Assembly (NCBI RefSeq): GCF_035825295.1
Contig: NZ_JAYMGI010000002.1
Coordinates: 5,008,501-5,072,500, forward strand
Direction of reading: 5' to 3'
DNA length: 64,000 nt
From: Actinacidiphila sp. DG2A-62
GTDB lineage: Bacteria > Actinomycetota > Actinomycetes > Streptomycetales > Streptomycetaceae
Positions 52,986 through 62,445 of this stretch are shown in pieces. Each line of letters opens with the position of its first letter. Position 1 is the first letter of the stretch. The notes below the pieces were generated by a model. It saw only the letters and a program-made list of their open reading frames with translations, was not told where the DNA came from and made no database searches. The translations under genes were made by a program, and so were the position numbers.

Positions 52986-53001
52986 TGTGACTTGAGTCAC
53001 A
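52986..53001. promoter_or_regulatory. CRP-type palindrome TGTGA-N6-TCACA
   Basis: TGTGACTTGAGTCACA has perfect six-base arms (TGTGAC/GTCACA) and matches the classical CRP consensus TGTGA-N6-TCACA in every defined position. It lies 148 bp upstream of the diguanylate cyclase ATG and 155 bp upstream of the flavin reductase ATG, in their shared divergent region. A TTGACC hexamer follows at about 53018. The region 52832-53148 holds no other feature I can support. Confidence 0.7.
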
Positions 53002-53148
53002 AGGGCCAGGAATTGTTGACCCTGTGTACCGATCGCACAGCACCCTGTGATTCAGTGGCGTGTAAATGGAAGAGTGTGAATTACGAAGCGTTCGAAGCGT
53101 CGAACGCCGGAACACGAGGAGTCCGCAGTCGAGGGCGTGGAGAGGGCC

Positions 53149-54804
53149 ATGGACACCGAGTCGGAGCCGTACGTCCGCCTCGCGACCCTGCGTCAACTGC
53201 ACCAGGTCGTGGCGGACCTCAACAGCGCGCGCAGCCTGGCCGACACCCTCCAGGCCGTCGCCGACGGAGTGGTGCGCGGCCTGAGCTACGAGCTGGCCGC
53301 GGTCAACCTGGTGCGCCCGGACGGCGACCTGGTGGTGGCCGCGTTCGCCGGCAGCGCCGCGGGCGAGGCGCTGCTCGCCGGGCGGGTCGGCTCCCGCGCG
53401 TCCTGGGAGCGCCGGCTGTCCATGGGCGAGCGCTGGGGCCAGCTGCGGTTCATCCCGCACACCGAGGGCTGGGTGCTCATCGACGACGACGTGCCGCAGT
53501 GGCACACCGAGGGCCCGCTGCCGCGGTTCCCCGACGAGTGGCACCCCGGCGACCGCCTCTACGCGCCCATGTACTCCTCGCAGACCGTCGGCAGCGAGCT
53601 GATCGGCGTCATATCCGTGGACCGGCCGACCAGCGGCCGGCACCCCGGCCCGTGGGGCTGCGAGGCGCTGCAGATGTACGCCTTCCAGGCCGGCATCGCG
53701 ATCAGCAACGCCCGGATGCGCGCCAACATGCAGCGCGCCCTGGTCCGCCTGGAACGCGACCAGCAGGCGCTGCGCGCCAGCGAGGAGAGCTTCCGGCAGG
53801 CCTTCGAGTACGCGCCCAGCGGCATGGCCATCGCCGAGATGGGCGGCGACCAGCACGGCAAGCTGCTGCGCGCCAACGACGCGCTGTGCCGGCTGCTCGG
53901 CCGCTCGGCCTCCACGATGCGCCGCTACTCCTTCTCCGACCTGGTCCACCCCGAGGACGTCGGCCTGCTGCTGCGCACCTCCGCCGAGGGCGGCCGCGCG
54001 GAACTGCGGCTGGCCCGCCGCGACGGCTCCTACCTGTGGGTGTCGCTGCGCAACTCGGTGGTCGCCGACACCGCGGACGGCCCGCGCTTCCTGCTCACCC
54101 ACGTCGAGGACATCGAGGAGCGCAAGAGCCGTGAGCTGCAGCTCGCCCACCGCGCCAGCCACGACTCGCTGACCGGCCTGCCCAACAGCGCCGAGCTGCG
54201 CTCCCGACTGTCCTCGCGGCTGTGTTCGCGCCCGCAGGACAAGGACGCCGAGGACGCGGCGGCGCTGGTCGCCGACCCCGGCCCCGACGAGTTCGCCTTC
54301 AGCTACGGCTACGGGCCGGAGGAGCTGGCCGCGCCGCTCGGCGCGCTCGACGGCCACGTGCACACGGTCGCGCCGGACGAGAACGACGAGGAGTCGTCGA
54401 CCAAGGGGCTCGCGGTGCTCTTCTGCGACCTCGACGGGTTCAAGTCGATCAACGACCGGTTCGGCCACCACACCGGTGACGCCGTGCTCATAGAGGTGGC
54501 CCGCAGGCTCACCGGCGCGGTGCGCGACGGCGACACGGTGGCCCGGCTCGGCGGCGACGAGTTCGTGGTCCTCGCGGACGGCCTCGCGCCGGCCGACGCG
54601 GCGGACCTGGCGGTGCGGCTGCGCAACGCGATCATCCCGCCGATCCGGGTGGACGGGCGCGCGGTACGGGTCGGCGCGAGCTTCGGCATCGGCTGGGCCG
54701 GCTGCGGGATGACCGCGGAGGAGGTCCTGCACAGCGCGGACCAGCGGATGTACGTGGAGAAGCGCAGCCGCTCCGCCCGCCCCAACCACCGCCGCGCCGG
54801 CTGA
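53149..54804 (+). CDS. cdgB: GAF-PAS-GGDEF diguanylate cyclase (CdgB-like)
   Basis: 551 residues, ATG at 53149 with GGAGAG six bases upstream. N-terminal GAF domain (TLRQLHQVVADLNSARSLAD to SNARMRANMQRALVRLERDQ), then a PAS/PAC unit (SFRQAFEYAPSGMAIAEMGG, RYSFSDLVHPEDVGLLLRT, LTHVEDIEERKSRELQLAHR), then GGDEF. The active site is ARLGGDEFVVLADG with GGDEF at ~468-472, and a product-inhibition I-site RDGD sits five residues before it. A ~60-residue acidic insertion (DKDAEDAAALVADPGPDEFA) divides the GGDEF domain. Length and order agree with Streptomyces CdgB, which controls development through c-di-GMP. The name is by resemblance. Confidence 0.85.
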   Translation: MDTESEPYVRLATLRQLHQVVADLNSARSLADTLQAVADGVVRGLSYELAAVNLVRPDGDLVVAAFAGSAAGEALLAGRVGSRASWERRLSMGERWGQLRFIPHTEGWVLIDDDVPQWHTEGPLPRFPDEWHPGDRLYAPMYSSQTVGSELIGVISVDRPTSGRHPGPWGCEALQMYAFQAGIAISNARMRANMQRALVRLERDQQALRASEESFRQAFEYAPSGMAIAEMGGDQHGKLLRANDALCRLLGRSASTMRRYSFSDLVHPEDVGLLLRTSAEGGRAELRLARRDGSYLWVSLRNSVVADTADGPRFLLTHVEDIEERKSRELQLAHRASHDSLTGLPNSAELRSRLSSRLCSRPQDKDAEDAAALVADPGPDEFAFSYGYGPEELAAPLGALDGHVHTVAPDENDEESSTKGLAVLFCDLDGFKSINDRFGHHTGDAVLIEVARRLTGAVRDGDTVARLGGDEFVVLADGLAPADAADLAVRLRNAIIPPIRVDGRAVRVGASFGIGWAGCGMTAEEVLHSADQRMYVEKRSRSARPNHRRAG

Positions 54805-54820
54805 ACGCTGGGCGCCGCGC

Positions 54821-54899
54821 CATCAGGGGCCCGGCTTTCCGTCCGCGCTGGACGTCAGCCATCCGGGGGAGCGGGTTTCCGTCCGCGCTGGGCGCACGC
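54821..54899. repeat. Two imperfect ~39-bp direct repeats
   Basis: Copies at 54821-54859 and 54860-54899 share CATC at the start and TTTCCGTCCGCGCTGG (54836-54851 and 54876-54891). They lie just after the diguanylate cyclase stop and upstream of the aldolase-type gene. Confidence 0.6.
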
Positions 54900-55007
54900 T
54901 GGAAGTCCCTGGTGCGGGAGACTCGGGGAACGGGGGAACGGGGAAAGCGGGACGCGGCCCGAACCGGGGCGCAGCCCGGACCCCCGGCGGCCGGGAGACG
55001 GAGAGGC

Positions 55008-56177
55008 ATGGCGACGTACGACAAGGAAGCCGCGGCGGAAGCCGAGACGCGGCGCGCGCGGCGCGACGCGGCGGCGCGGGCCGCGTCGAAGGTGCTCAGC
55101 GGGCCGCCGCGCGCGACGATGCCCACCCGCCTCGCGCAGCTCGCGCACGAAGCGGAGGCGGCGTACCAGGACAGTACGCCCGACCAGTACGGAACGGGCC
55201 CCGTCCGCGACCTGGAGCGCCGCACCGCGGAGCTCCTCGGCATGGAGGACGCCGCCTTCTTCCCCACCGGCACGATGGCCCAGCAGGTGGCCCTGCGCTG
55301 CTGGGCCGGCCGCACCGGCAACCCGGTGGTGGCCCTGCACCCGCTCGCCCACCCCGAGGTGCACGAGCGCGACGCGCTGCACGCCCTCGGCGGCCTGCGC
55401 ACCGTCCACCCGACCACCGCGCCGCGGCTGCCGACCGCGGAGGAGATCGCGGACTTCGAGGAGCCGTTCGGCACGCTGATGCTCGAACTCCCGCTGCGCG
55501 ACGCCGGTTTCGTGCTGCCGAGCTGGGAGGAGCTGACCGCGGCCGTCGCCGCGGCGCGGGAGCGGGACGCGGTGGTGCACGTCGACGGCGCGCGGCTGTG
55601 GGAGTGCACGCCGCACTTCGACCGCCCGCTGCCGGAGATCGCCGGCCTCGCCGACAGCGTCTACGTCAGCTACTACAAGTCGCTGGGCGGCCTGTCCGGC
55701 GCCGCGCTGGCCGCCTCCGCCGACCTGATCGCCGAGGCCAAGGCGTGGCGGCACCGCTACGGCGGGCTGCTCTTCCAGCAGTACCCCGCGGCGCTGGCCG
55801 CGCAGGCCGGGCTGCGGGACGAACTGCCGCGGCTGGCCTCGTACGTCCTGCACGCGCGGCCGGTGGCCGAGGCGCTGCGGCGCGGGCTCCTGGACGGCGG
55901 CCTCGACCTGGTCAGGGTCCACCCGCCGACGCCGCACACCCACCAGTTCCAGCTGTGGCTGGCGCACCCCGCGCGGGTGCTGGACGAGGCGTCGGTCCGC
56001 CAGGCCGAACGCACCGGACTCAGCCTCTTCGGCCGCGGCGTCTTCACCGAACCCGGCCCTCCGGGACTGTCGATGACCGAGGTCACGGTCGGCGCGAGCG
56101 CGCTGGAGTGGACCGCGGACGAGGTCCATGAGGCCGCCGAGGCGTACGCGGCGCTCGTCGCCGAGGTGCTGGAGTAG
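55008..56177 (+). CDS. Threonine-aldolase / beta-eliminating-lyase family PLP enzyme
   Basis: 389 residues, ATG at 55008 with GGAGAGG upstream. Fold-type I PLP features: Gly/Thr loop FFPTGTMAQQVALRCW, His stacking region HPEVHERDALHALGG, Asp in VVHVDGARLWECTP, and the Schiff-base Lys in VYVSYYKSLGGLSGAALA (~224). An extra ~30-residue Ala/Arg-rich N-terminus precedes the core. Family members cleave L-threonine or allo-threonine to glycine and acetaldehyde, or act on related beta-hydroxy amino acids. It is convergent with the response regulator downstream. Confidence 0.85.
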   Translation: MATYDKEAAAEAETRRARRDAAARAASKVLSGPPRATMPTRLAQLAHEAEAAYQDSTPDQYGTGPVRDLERRTAELLGMEDAAFFPTGTMAQQVALRCWAGRTGNPVVALHPLAHPEVHERDALHALGGLRTVHPTTAPRLPTAEEIADFEEPFGTLMLELPLRDAGFVLPSWEELTAAVAAARERDAVVHVDGARLWECTPHFDRPLPEIAGLADSVYVSYYKSLGGLSGAALAASADLIAEAKAWRHRYGGLLFQQYPAALAAQAGLRDELPRLASYVLHARPVAEALRRGLLDGGLDLVRVHPPTPHTHQFQLWLAHPARVLDEASVRQAERTGLSLFGRGVFTEPGPPGLSMTEVTVGASALEWTADEVHEAAEAYAALVAEVLE

Positions 56178-56195
56178 CGCGGCGCGGCGGGGCGG

Positions 56196-56897
56196 TCAGT
56201 ACGTCCCGCCGCCGGCCCGTACCAGCCCCGACTCGTACGCCAGGACGACCGCCTGCACCCGGTCGCGCAGCTCCAGCTTGGTGAGGATGCGGCCGACGTG
56301 CGTCTTGACGGTCGCCTCGGACAGCACCAGCTTCTGGGCGATCTCGCCGTTGGACAGGCCCTGCGCGACCAGCAGCAGCACCTCGCGCTCCCGCTCGGTG
56401 AGCCGGCCGATCTCCTTGGCCTTGTGGCTCTGCTCGGCGCCGGAGCCGGGCAGCATCGGGGTGAAGCGGTCCAGCAGCCGGCGGGTGGTGGACGGCGCCA
56501 CCACCGCGTCGCCGCTGTGCACCGCGCGGATCGCGGTCAGCAGCTCGTCCGGCGGCACGTCCTTGAGCATGAAGCCGCTCGCGCCGGCCTTCAGCGCGGC
56601 GAAGGCGTACTCGTCCAGGTCGAACGTGGTCAGGATGAGCACCCGCGGCCCGCCGTCCCCGTCGCCGTCCGGGCCGCGGGAGCCGCAGATCCTGCGGGTG
56701 GCCTCCACGCCGTCCAGCCGCGGCATGCGGACGTCCATCAGCACCACGTCGACGGCGGTGGCGCGCAGCACCTCCAGCGCCTCGGCGCCGTCCCCCGCCT
56801 CGGCGACCACCTCCATGTCCGGCTGGGCGGCGAGCACCATGCGGAAGCCGGTGCGCAGCAGCACCTGGTCGTCGACGAGCATGACGCGGATCGCCAT
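56196..56897 (-). CDS. NarL/LuxR-family response regulator
   Basis: 233 residues, ATG at 56897 (MAIRVMLVDDQVLLRTGFRM) with AAAGGA upstream. Receiver: acidic pair in LVDDQ, phospho-acceptor Asp in VVLMDVRMPRLDGVEATRR, Thr in VLILTTFDLDEY, and Lys in GFMLKDVPPDELL. A short Asp/Gly insertion (GSRGPDGDGDGGPR) interrupts the receiver. The C-terminal LuxR domain is LTEREREVLLLVAQGLSNGE then ATVKTHVGRILTKL. It lies downstream of its histidine kinase gene with 139 bp between them. Confidence 0.92.
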   Translation of the reverse strand: MAIRVMLVDDQVLLRTGFRMVLAAQPDMEVVAEAGDGAEALEVLRATAVDVVLMDVRMPRLDGVEATRRICGSRGPDGDGDGGPRVLILTTFDLDEYAFAALKAGASGFMLKDVPPDELLTAIRAVHSGDAVVAPSTTRRLLDRFTPMLPGSGAEQSHKAKEIGRLTEREREVLLLVAQGLSNGEIAQKLVLSEATVKTHVGRILTKLELRDRVQAVVLAYESGLVRAGGGTY

Positions 56898-57036
56898 GAG
56901 GGGTCCTTTCCTGGGGCCGTACGGGGACGGGAGGCGGCGGGGGCGGCGGGGGCGGCGGAACAGCGGGACGGGGGGACAACGGAACAGGGGGACGGCGGGG
57001 CGGCGGGGCATCGGGCGGTCAGCGGGCGCGGCGGGG

Positions 57037-58278
57037 TCAGCGGCCGGTCTTCAACGGCAGCACCGCGCTGATCCGGAAACCGCCGCCGGGCCGCGGGCCC
57101 GCGTCCAGGGTGCCGCCGATCATGCCGATCCGCTCGCGCATGCCGATCAGGCCCTGTCCGAGGCCGTCCCGGCCGCCCTGGGCGTACTGCTCGCGGACCG
57201 CGCCGCGCCCGTCGTCCTCGATCAGCAGGTCGAGCGCGGACTCGCCGAAGCCCAGCAGCACGCTCGCGCTCGCGCCGTCGCCGCCGTGCTTGCGGACGTT
57301 GGTCAGCGCCTCCTGCACGATCCGGTACGCGGTCAGCTCCACGCCGCTGGACAGCGGCCTGGCGTCGCCCGCGACCTCGAAGCGCACCGGCAGCCCGGCG
57401 CCGCGGACCTGGTCGATGAGGTCGGCGAGCTGGTCCACACCGGGCTGCGGGACGTACTCGCCGCCGGCGTCGTCGCCGGCCCGCAGCAGGCCGAGCAGCC
57501 GGCGCATCTCGGCCAGCGCCTGGCGGCCGGTGGTGGAGATGGTGTTCAGCGCCTGCTTGGCCTGGTCGGGCGCGGCGTCCAGCACATAGGCCGCGCCGTC
57601 GGCCTGGACGACCATCACCGAGACGTTGTGCGCGACGACGTCGTGCAGCTCGCGGGCGATCCGGGCGCGTTCGGCGGCGACCGCGGCCTTCGACTGCGCC
57701 TCGCGCTCGCGGTGCAGCCGGGCCGCGCGCTCCTCCAGCTCGGCGTAGTACGCCCGCCGGGTGCGCAGCCGGTCGCCGATCACCCACGACAGGGCGAAGA
57801 TCACCGCGAGGAAGAACGTCTGCAGCGTCGTCGTCCAGATGGTGCTGTCGGCGCTCTCCGGCGGCCAGCGCAGCATCGCCAGCGGGGCGGCGGCCAGGCC
57901 CGCGGTCAGCGCGAGGCGCGAGGACCACCGGGCGCCGTTGGAGGCGCAGGTGTAGATGATCGCCAGGAACGCGAGGTTGCCGGGGTTGACCTCCACGTCG
58001 AAGGCGAGCTGGGCGAGGCCGGTGGCCACCGCGACGAGCAGCATGCGCTCGGGCGCGCGGCGGCGCAGGGCGACGACGGCGGCCAGCGCGAAGGAGATCG
58101 GGATGCCGACGAGCTTGGCCGGGTGGGAGACCCGGTCGTCGACGATCAGCCAGGCAGCGCAGGCCATCAGCAGGACGACGGCCCAGAAGGAGTCGACCCA
58201 CGTCGGGTGTCGGCGGAAGAAGTCGTAGACGCGCTGCACATCACCCAGCGTAGGCACGGGAACCCGTCGCGGGGTCAA
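57037..58278 (-). CDS. NarL-partner sensor histidine kinase (HisKA_3)
   Basis: 413 residues from TTG 58278; GTG 58257 would also work and neither has a clear ribosome site. The N-terminal half carries about five hydrophobic helices (SFWAVVLLMACAAWLIV, GIPISFALAAVVAL, LALTAGLAAAPLAML, TFFLAVIFALSWVIG). The dimerisation/phospho-acceptor box is ERARIARELHDVVAHNVSVM (His in LHDVVAHN). ATPase motifs AYRIVQEALTNVRKHGG and GQGLIGMRERIGMIGGTLDA follow. It is a membrane-bound kinase in an operon with the LuxR-type regulator; the stimulus is unknown. Confidence 0.9.
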   Translation of the reverse strand: MTPRRVPVPTLGDVQRVYDFFRRHPTWVDSFWAVVLLMACAAWLIVDDRVSHPAKLVGIPISFALAAVVALRRRAPERMLLVAVATGLAQLAFDVEVNPGNLAFLAIIYTCASNGARWSSRLALTAGLAAAPLAMLRWPPESADSTIWTTTLQTFFLAVIFALSWVIGDRLRTRRAYYAELEERAARLHREREAQSKAAVAAERARIARELHDVVAHNVSVMVVQADGAAYVLDAAPDQAKQALNTISTTGRQALAEMRRLLGLLRAGDDAGGEYVPQPGVDQLADLIDQVRGAGLPVRFEVAGDARPLSSGVELTAYRIVQEALTNVRKHGGDGASASVLLGFGESALDLLIEDDGRGAVREQYAQGGRDGLGQGLIGMRERIGMIGGTLDAGPRPGGGFRISAVLPLKTGR

Positions 58279-58448
58279 CCCCCAGAGCGATCCCCCCTAC
58301 GCCGCAGGGTGGACTTACGTCGCCCCTGCCCCCCGGGGCTGCCCCTTCCCCCGTCCCGGGACCGTCCCCCGCGGGGTGGCTGGTCGGCCTCCGAGGCTGC
58401 CCCGGCCCCGCCGTGCCCGTCTGCCCCGCCGCAGTGGTCGCCCGCGCA

Positions 58449-58511
58449 GTTCCCCGCGCCCCTGATGGCTGGCCTGCACGGCCGACGTGCACCCCCGGGG
58501 GCGCGGGGAAC
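58449..58511. repeat. Perfect 14-bp inverted repeat with 35-nt loop
   Basis: GTTCCCCGCGCCCC (58449-58462) and GGGGCGCGGGGAAC (58498-58511) pair perfectly. The loop contains further GGCC/TGCAC-type pairing. From memory, this sequence type is widespread between genes in Streptomyces. It lies in the divergent space 58279-58727 between the sensor kinase and the NAD/CoA operon; no gene is seen in that space. Confidence 0.75.
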
Positions 58512-58727
58512 GGCTCCCCCGGACTCCGTCCGGGAGGTACCCCCAGCAACCACCCAGCGGGGGAAGATCCGGCGACGGCGAAAAAGGGGCAGCCCGGACG
58601 GGCAGGGGGGACGCCGAAAGCGGGCAGGGGCCGAGCCGAAAGTGGGAGGGGTCACGTGGGGCGCTCAGGCCCGCGCCCAGCGAGTTCGCGTAGGATTGAC
58701 GAGAAGTGCGAGCCCCCAGGAGGCGCA

Positions 58728-59624
58728 GTGGTCGTGGACGAGAGGCCGGCACGGCTGGCCGTAGGCGTCGTGGGGGCTGGCCGCGTCGGCGCCGCGCTGA
58801 CCGCCGCGCTGGCCCGCGCGGGCCACCACCCCGTCGCCGCCTCCGGCGTCTCCGACGCCTCCCGCCGCCGCGCCGAGTCGCTGCTGCCCGGCGTCCCGCT
58901 GGTCGAACCCCCTGCCGTGCTCCGCGCCGCGGACCTCGTCCTGCTGACCGTGCCGGACGACGCCCTGCCCGCCCTGGTCAGCGGCCTCGCCGAGACCGGC
59001 GCGGTCCGCCCCGGCCAGCTGCTGGTGCACACCTCCGGCCGCTACGGCGCCGCCGTGCTCGACCCGGCCCTGCGCGCCGGCGCGCTGCCGCTCGCGCTGC
59101 ACCCGGTGATGACGTTCACCGGCACCGCCGTGGACGTGCAGCGGCTGAACGGCTGCACCTTCGGCGTCACCGCGCCCGAGGAGTTGCGCACCGCCGCCGA
59201 GGCGCTGGTCATCGAGATGGGCGGCGAGCCGGAGTGGATCGCCGAGGAGGCCCGCCCGCTCTACCACGCGGCGCTGGCGATCGGCGCCAACCACCTGGTC
59301 ACGCTGGTCTCGCAGGCCATGGACCTGCTCCGGCAGGCGGGCGTCGCCGAGCCCGGCCGGATGCTCGGCCCGCTGCTGGGCGCCGCGCTGGACAACGCGC
59401 TGCGCTCCGGCGACGCGGCCCTGACCGGACCGGTGGCCCGCGGCGACGCCGGGACCGTCGCCGCCCACCTGGCCGAGCTGCGCGCCCACGCGCCGCAGGA
59501 CGTCGCCTCCTACGTGGCGATGGCCCGCGCCACCGCCGACCTGGCGCTCGGCAACGGCATGCTCAAGGCGGAGTACGCGGAGGCGCTGCTCGGCGCCCTC
59601 GCCGACGGGGGGACGACCCGATGA
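58728..59624 (+). CDS. Rossmann-like / DUF2520 domain protein
   Basis: 298 residues from GTG 58728, with AGGAGG four bases upstream; GTG 58734 is possible. The N-terminal NAD(P)-binding motif is [20 protein letters not shown], followed by [17 protein letters not shown] and a DUF2520 helical domain ([40 protein letters not shown]). This gene precedes panC in many actinomycetes; a ketopantoate-reductase-like role has been suggested from context only. Its stop overlaps the panC ATG (ATGA), so it is the first gene of a coupled operon. Confidence 0.88.
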   Translation: MVVDERPARLAVGVVGAGRVGAALTAALARAGHHPVAASGVSDASRRRAESLLPGVPLVEPPAVLRAADLVLLTVPDDALPALVSGLAETGAVRPGQLLVHTSGRYGAAVLDPALRAGALPLALHPVMTFTGTAVDVQRLNGCTFGVTAPEELRTAAEALVIEMGGEPEWIAEEARPLYHAALAIGANHLVTLVSQAMDLLRQAGVAEPGRMLGPLLGAALDNALRSGDAALTGPVARGDAGTVAAHLAELRAHAPQDVASYVAMARATADLALGNGMLKAEYAEALLGALADGGTTR

Positions 59625-60469
59625 CCGTGACCGTGCACCGCGCCCGCGACCTCGCGCCGGCCGACGCCGTGGTGATGACGATGGGCGCCCTCCACGAGGG
59701 CCACGCCGCGCTGATCCGCGCCGCCCGCGCCCGCGCGGGCGAGGACGGCCGGGTCACCGTGACCGTCTTCGTCAACCCGCTGCAGTTCGGTCCGAACGAG
59801 GACCTGGACCGCTACCCGCGCACCCTGGACGCCGACGTGGAGCTCGCCGAGAAGGCCGGCGCCGACGTCGTCTTCGCCCCCGACGTCGCCGAGGTCTACC
59901 CCGGCGGGCAGCCCGAGGTCCGCATCTCGGCCGGGGCGATGGGGGAGCGCTACGAGGGCGCGTCCCGGCCCGGCCACTTCGACGGCATGCTCACCGTCGT
60001 CGCCAAGCTGCTGCACCTGACCCGGCCGCGGGCCGCGTTCTTCGGCGAGAAGGACGCCCAGCAGCTCGCGCTGATCCGCCGGATGGTCACCGACCTGAAC
60101 TTCGGCGTGGAGATCGTCGGCGTGCCGACCGTACGGGAGGGCGACGGCGTCGCGCTGTCCAGCCGCAACCGCTATCTGAGCGAGGCCGAGCGGGTCAGCG
60201 CCCGCGCGCTGTCCCGCGCCCTGTTCACCGGCCGCGAGGCCGCCCCGCGCGGCCCGGAGGCCGCGCTGCGCGCCGCCCGCGCCGTGCTGGACCGCGCCGC
60301 GGCCATGGAACCGCCGGTCGTGCTGGACTACGCCGCGCTGATCGACCCCGCGGACTTCACCGACGCCGGGCCCGGCCACACCGGCCGCGCGGTCCTGGCG
60401 GTCGCGGCGAAGGTCGGCACGACCCGTCTGATCGACAACATCCCCCTGGAGTTCGGAGCCCCCGAATGA
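59621..60469 (+). CDS. panC: Pantothenate synthetase
   Basis: 282 residues, ATG at 59621 overlapping the previous stop. It joins pantoate and beta-alanine with ATP to make pantothenate. HIGH-like signature [78 protein letters not shown], and KMSKS-equivalent [10 protein letters not shown] are all present. Length is normal for PanC. It is followed by nadB with ATGA overlap. Confidence 0.95.
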   Translation: MTVTVHRARDLAPADAVVMTMGALHEGHAALIRAARARAGEDGRVTVTVFVNPLQFGPNEDLDRYPRTLDADVELAEKAGADVVFAPDVAEVYPGGQPEVRISAGAMGERYEGASRPGHFDGMLTVVAKLLHLTRPRAAFFGEKDAQQLALIRRMVTDLNFGVEIVGVPTVREGDGVALSSRNRYLSEAERVSARALSRALFTGREAAPRGPEAALRAARAVLDRAAAMEPPVVLDYAALIDPADFTDAGPGHTGRAVLAVAAKVGTTRLIDNIPLEFGAPE

Positions 60470-62445
60470 CGGCCACCGGCGATCACGCCGCCCCCGCCCG
60501 CGCAGCCACCCCGGGCGCCCCGGGCGCCCCCCGGACCCGTACGGCGTCCGCGACCGCCGCGTCCGCCGACGCCGACCCCGGCCCCGCAACCGACCCCGGC
60601 CCCGCAACCGACCCGGGCGCCGCAACCGACCTGGGCGCCGACGCCGACCCGGGCCCCGGCATACGCCTGCACGCCCCCGCGCCCGGCTGGGCGACCGACG
60701 CCGACGTGGTCGTGGTCGGCTCCGGCGTCGCCGGGCTCACCGTGGCGCTGCGCTGCGCCGCGGCCGGCGCGAAGGTCACCGTGGTGACCAAGGCGCACCT
60801 GGACGACGGCTCCACCCGCTGGGCGCAGGGCGGCATCGCCGCGGCGCTCGGCGACGGCGACACCCCGCAGCAGCACCTGGACGACACCCTGGTGGCCAGC
60901 GCCGGCCTGTGCGACGAGCCGGCCGTGCGCACCCTGGTCACCGAGGGCCCCGACGCGGTGCGCCGGCTGATCGCCACCGGCGCCCGCTTCGACACCGACG
61001 CCGCCAGCGGCGAGATCCTGCTCACCCGCGAGGGCGGCCACCACCGCAACCGGATCGCGCACGCCGGCGGCGACGCGACCGGCGCCGAGGTCTCCCGCGC
61101 GCTGATCGAGGCGGTCCGCGCGGCCGGCGCCACGCCCGACGGCGGCCGGCCCCGGATCGAGCTGGTGGAGAACGCCCTGGTGCTCGACCTGCTCACCGAC
61201 GCCGCCGGCCGCACCGCCGGCGTCACCCTGCACGTGATGGGCGAGGGCGCCCGCGACGGCGTCGGCGCGGTACGCGCCCGGGCCGTGGTGCTGGCCACCG
61301 GCGGCATGGGCCAGGTGTTCTCCGCCACCACCAACCCCGCGGTCTCCACCGGCGACGGCGTCGCGCTCGCGCTGCGGGCCGGCGCCGAGGTCAGCGACGT
61401 GGAGTTCGTGCAGTTCCACCCGACCGTGCTGTGGCTCGGCCCGGACGCCGAGGGCCAGCAGCCGCTGGTGTCCGAGGCGGTCCGCGGCGAGGGCGCGCAC
61501 CTGGTCGACGCCGACGGGACGCGCTTCATGCTCGGGCAGCACGAGCTGGCCGAGCTGGCGCCGCGCGACATCGTCGCCAAGGCGATCACCCGGCGGATGC
61601 GGGAGACCGGCGCCGCGCACATGTACCTCGACGCCCGGCACTTCGGCGCCCGGATGTGGGCCGAGCGGTTCCCGACCATCCTCGCCGCCTGCCGGGCGCA
61701 CGGCATCGACCCGGTCACCGAGCCGATCCCGGTCGCGCCCGCCGCGCACTACGCCTCCGGGGGCGTGCGCACCGACCTGCACGGGCGTACCACCGTGGCC
61801 GGTCTGTACGCCTGCGGCGAGGCCGCCTGCACCGGCGTGCACGGCGCGAACCGGCTGGCGTCCAACTCGCTGCTGGAGGGCCTGGTCTTCGCCGAGCGTA
61901 TCGCCGCCGACGTGGTGGCCCGGCTCGCCGGCGGGACCACCGGCCCGTCCGCCGACACCGACACCGCCCCCGCCGCCCCGCCCCTGCCGCAGGGCGAGCC
62001 CGGCCCGCTGCTGGCCTCCGAGGCGCGCTTCGAGGTGCAGCGGATCATGACCGCGGGCGCCGGGGTGCTGCGCAGCGCCGGCAGCCTCGCGGGCGCCGCG
62101 GGCGCGCTGGAGCGGCTGCACACCGCGGCCGTCGAGGCGTACGAGCGGGACGGCAAGACCGCGGAGCCGTGCGTGGAGACCTGGGAGGCGACCAACCTCG
62201 GTCTGGTCGCCCGGGTCCTGGTGGCCGCCGCCCGGCGGCGCGAGGAGACCCGCGGCTGCCACTGGCGCGAGGACCGCCCCGAGCGCGACGACGACCGGTG
62301 GCGGCGGCACCTGGTGGTCCGCCTCACCCCGCACGGCACCCTGGAGGTGCGCACCACCGAAGGACCGGACTTCCCCCTCACACGCCCCGCCGGATTCGGG
62401 GATGATGGGGCGACCGCCGCAGCACCCTCGAAGGAGCTTTCGTGA
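60466..62445 (+). CDS. nadB: L-aspartate oxidase
   Basis: 659 residues, ATG at 60466 overlapping the panC stop. An Ala/Pro/Asp-rich extension of ~75 residues contains repeats ([20 protein letters not shown]), then the FAD domain begins: [20 protein letters not shown]. Hallmarks include [35 protein letters not shown] text, [20 protein letters not shown] text, [20 protein letters not shown] and [20 protein letters not shown]. It oxidises aspartate to iminoaspartate, the first NAD precursor step; the partner nadA is not in the window. It is coupled to nadC by GTGA overlap. Confidence 0.94.
   Translation: MTATGDHAAPARAATPGAPGAPRTRTASATAASADADPGPATDPGPATDPGAATDLGADADPGPGIRLHAPAPGWATDADVVVVGSGVAGLTVALRCAAAGAKVTVVTKAHLDDGSTRWAQGGIAAALGDGDTPQQHLDDTLVASAGLCDEPAVRTLVTEGPDAVRRLIATGARFDTDAASGEILLTREGGHHRNRIAHAGGDATGAEVSRALIEAVRAAGATPDGGRPRIELVENALVLDLLTDAAGRTAGVTLHVMGEGARDGVGAVRARAVVLATGGMGQVFSATTNPAVSTGDGVALALRAGAEVSDVEFVQFHPTVLWLGPDAEGQQPLVSEAVRGEGAHLVDADGTRFMLGQHELAELAPRDIVAKAITRRMRETGAAHMYLDARHFGARMWAERFPTILAACRAHGIDPVTEPIPVAPAAHYASGGVRTDLHGRTTVAGLYACGEAACTGVHGANRLASNSLLEGLVFAERIAADVVARLAGGTTGPSADTDTAPAAPPLPQGEPGPLLASEARFEVQRIMTAGAGVLRSAGSLAGAAGALERLHTAAVEAYERDGKTAEPCVETWEATNLGLVARVLVAAARRREETRGCHWREDRPERDDDRWRRHLVVRLTPHGTLEVRTTEGPDFPLTRPAGFGDDGATAAAPSKELS

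Noticed and set aside
52986-53001. BldD box before the diguanylate cyclase gene
   Set aside because: The BldD consensus as I know it needs five bases between its TnAC and GTnA half-sites; here there are four, while the CRP-type consensus fits fully.
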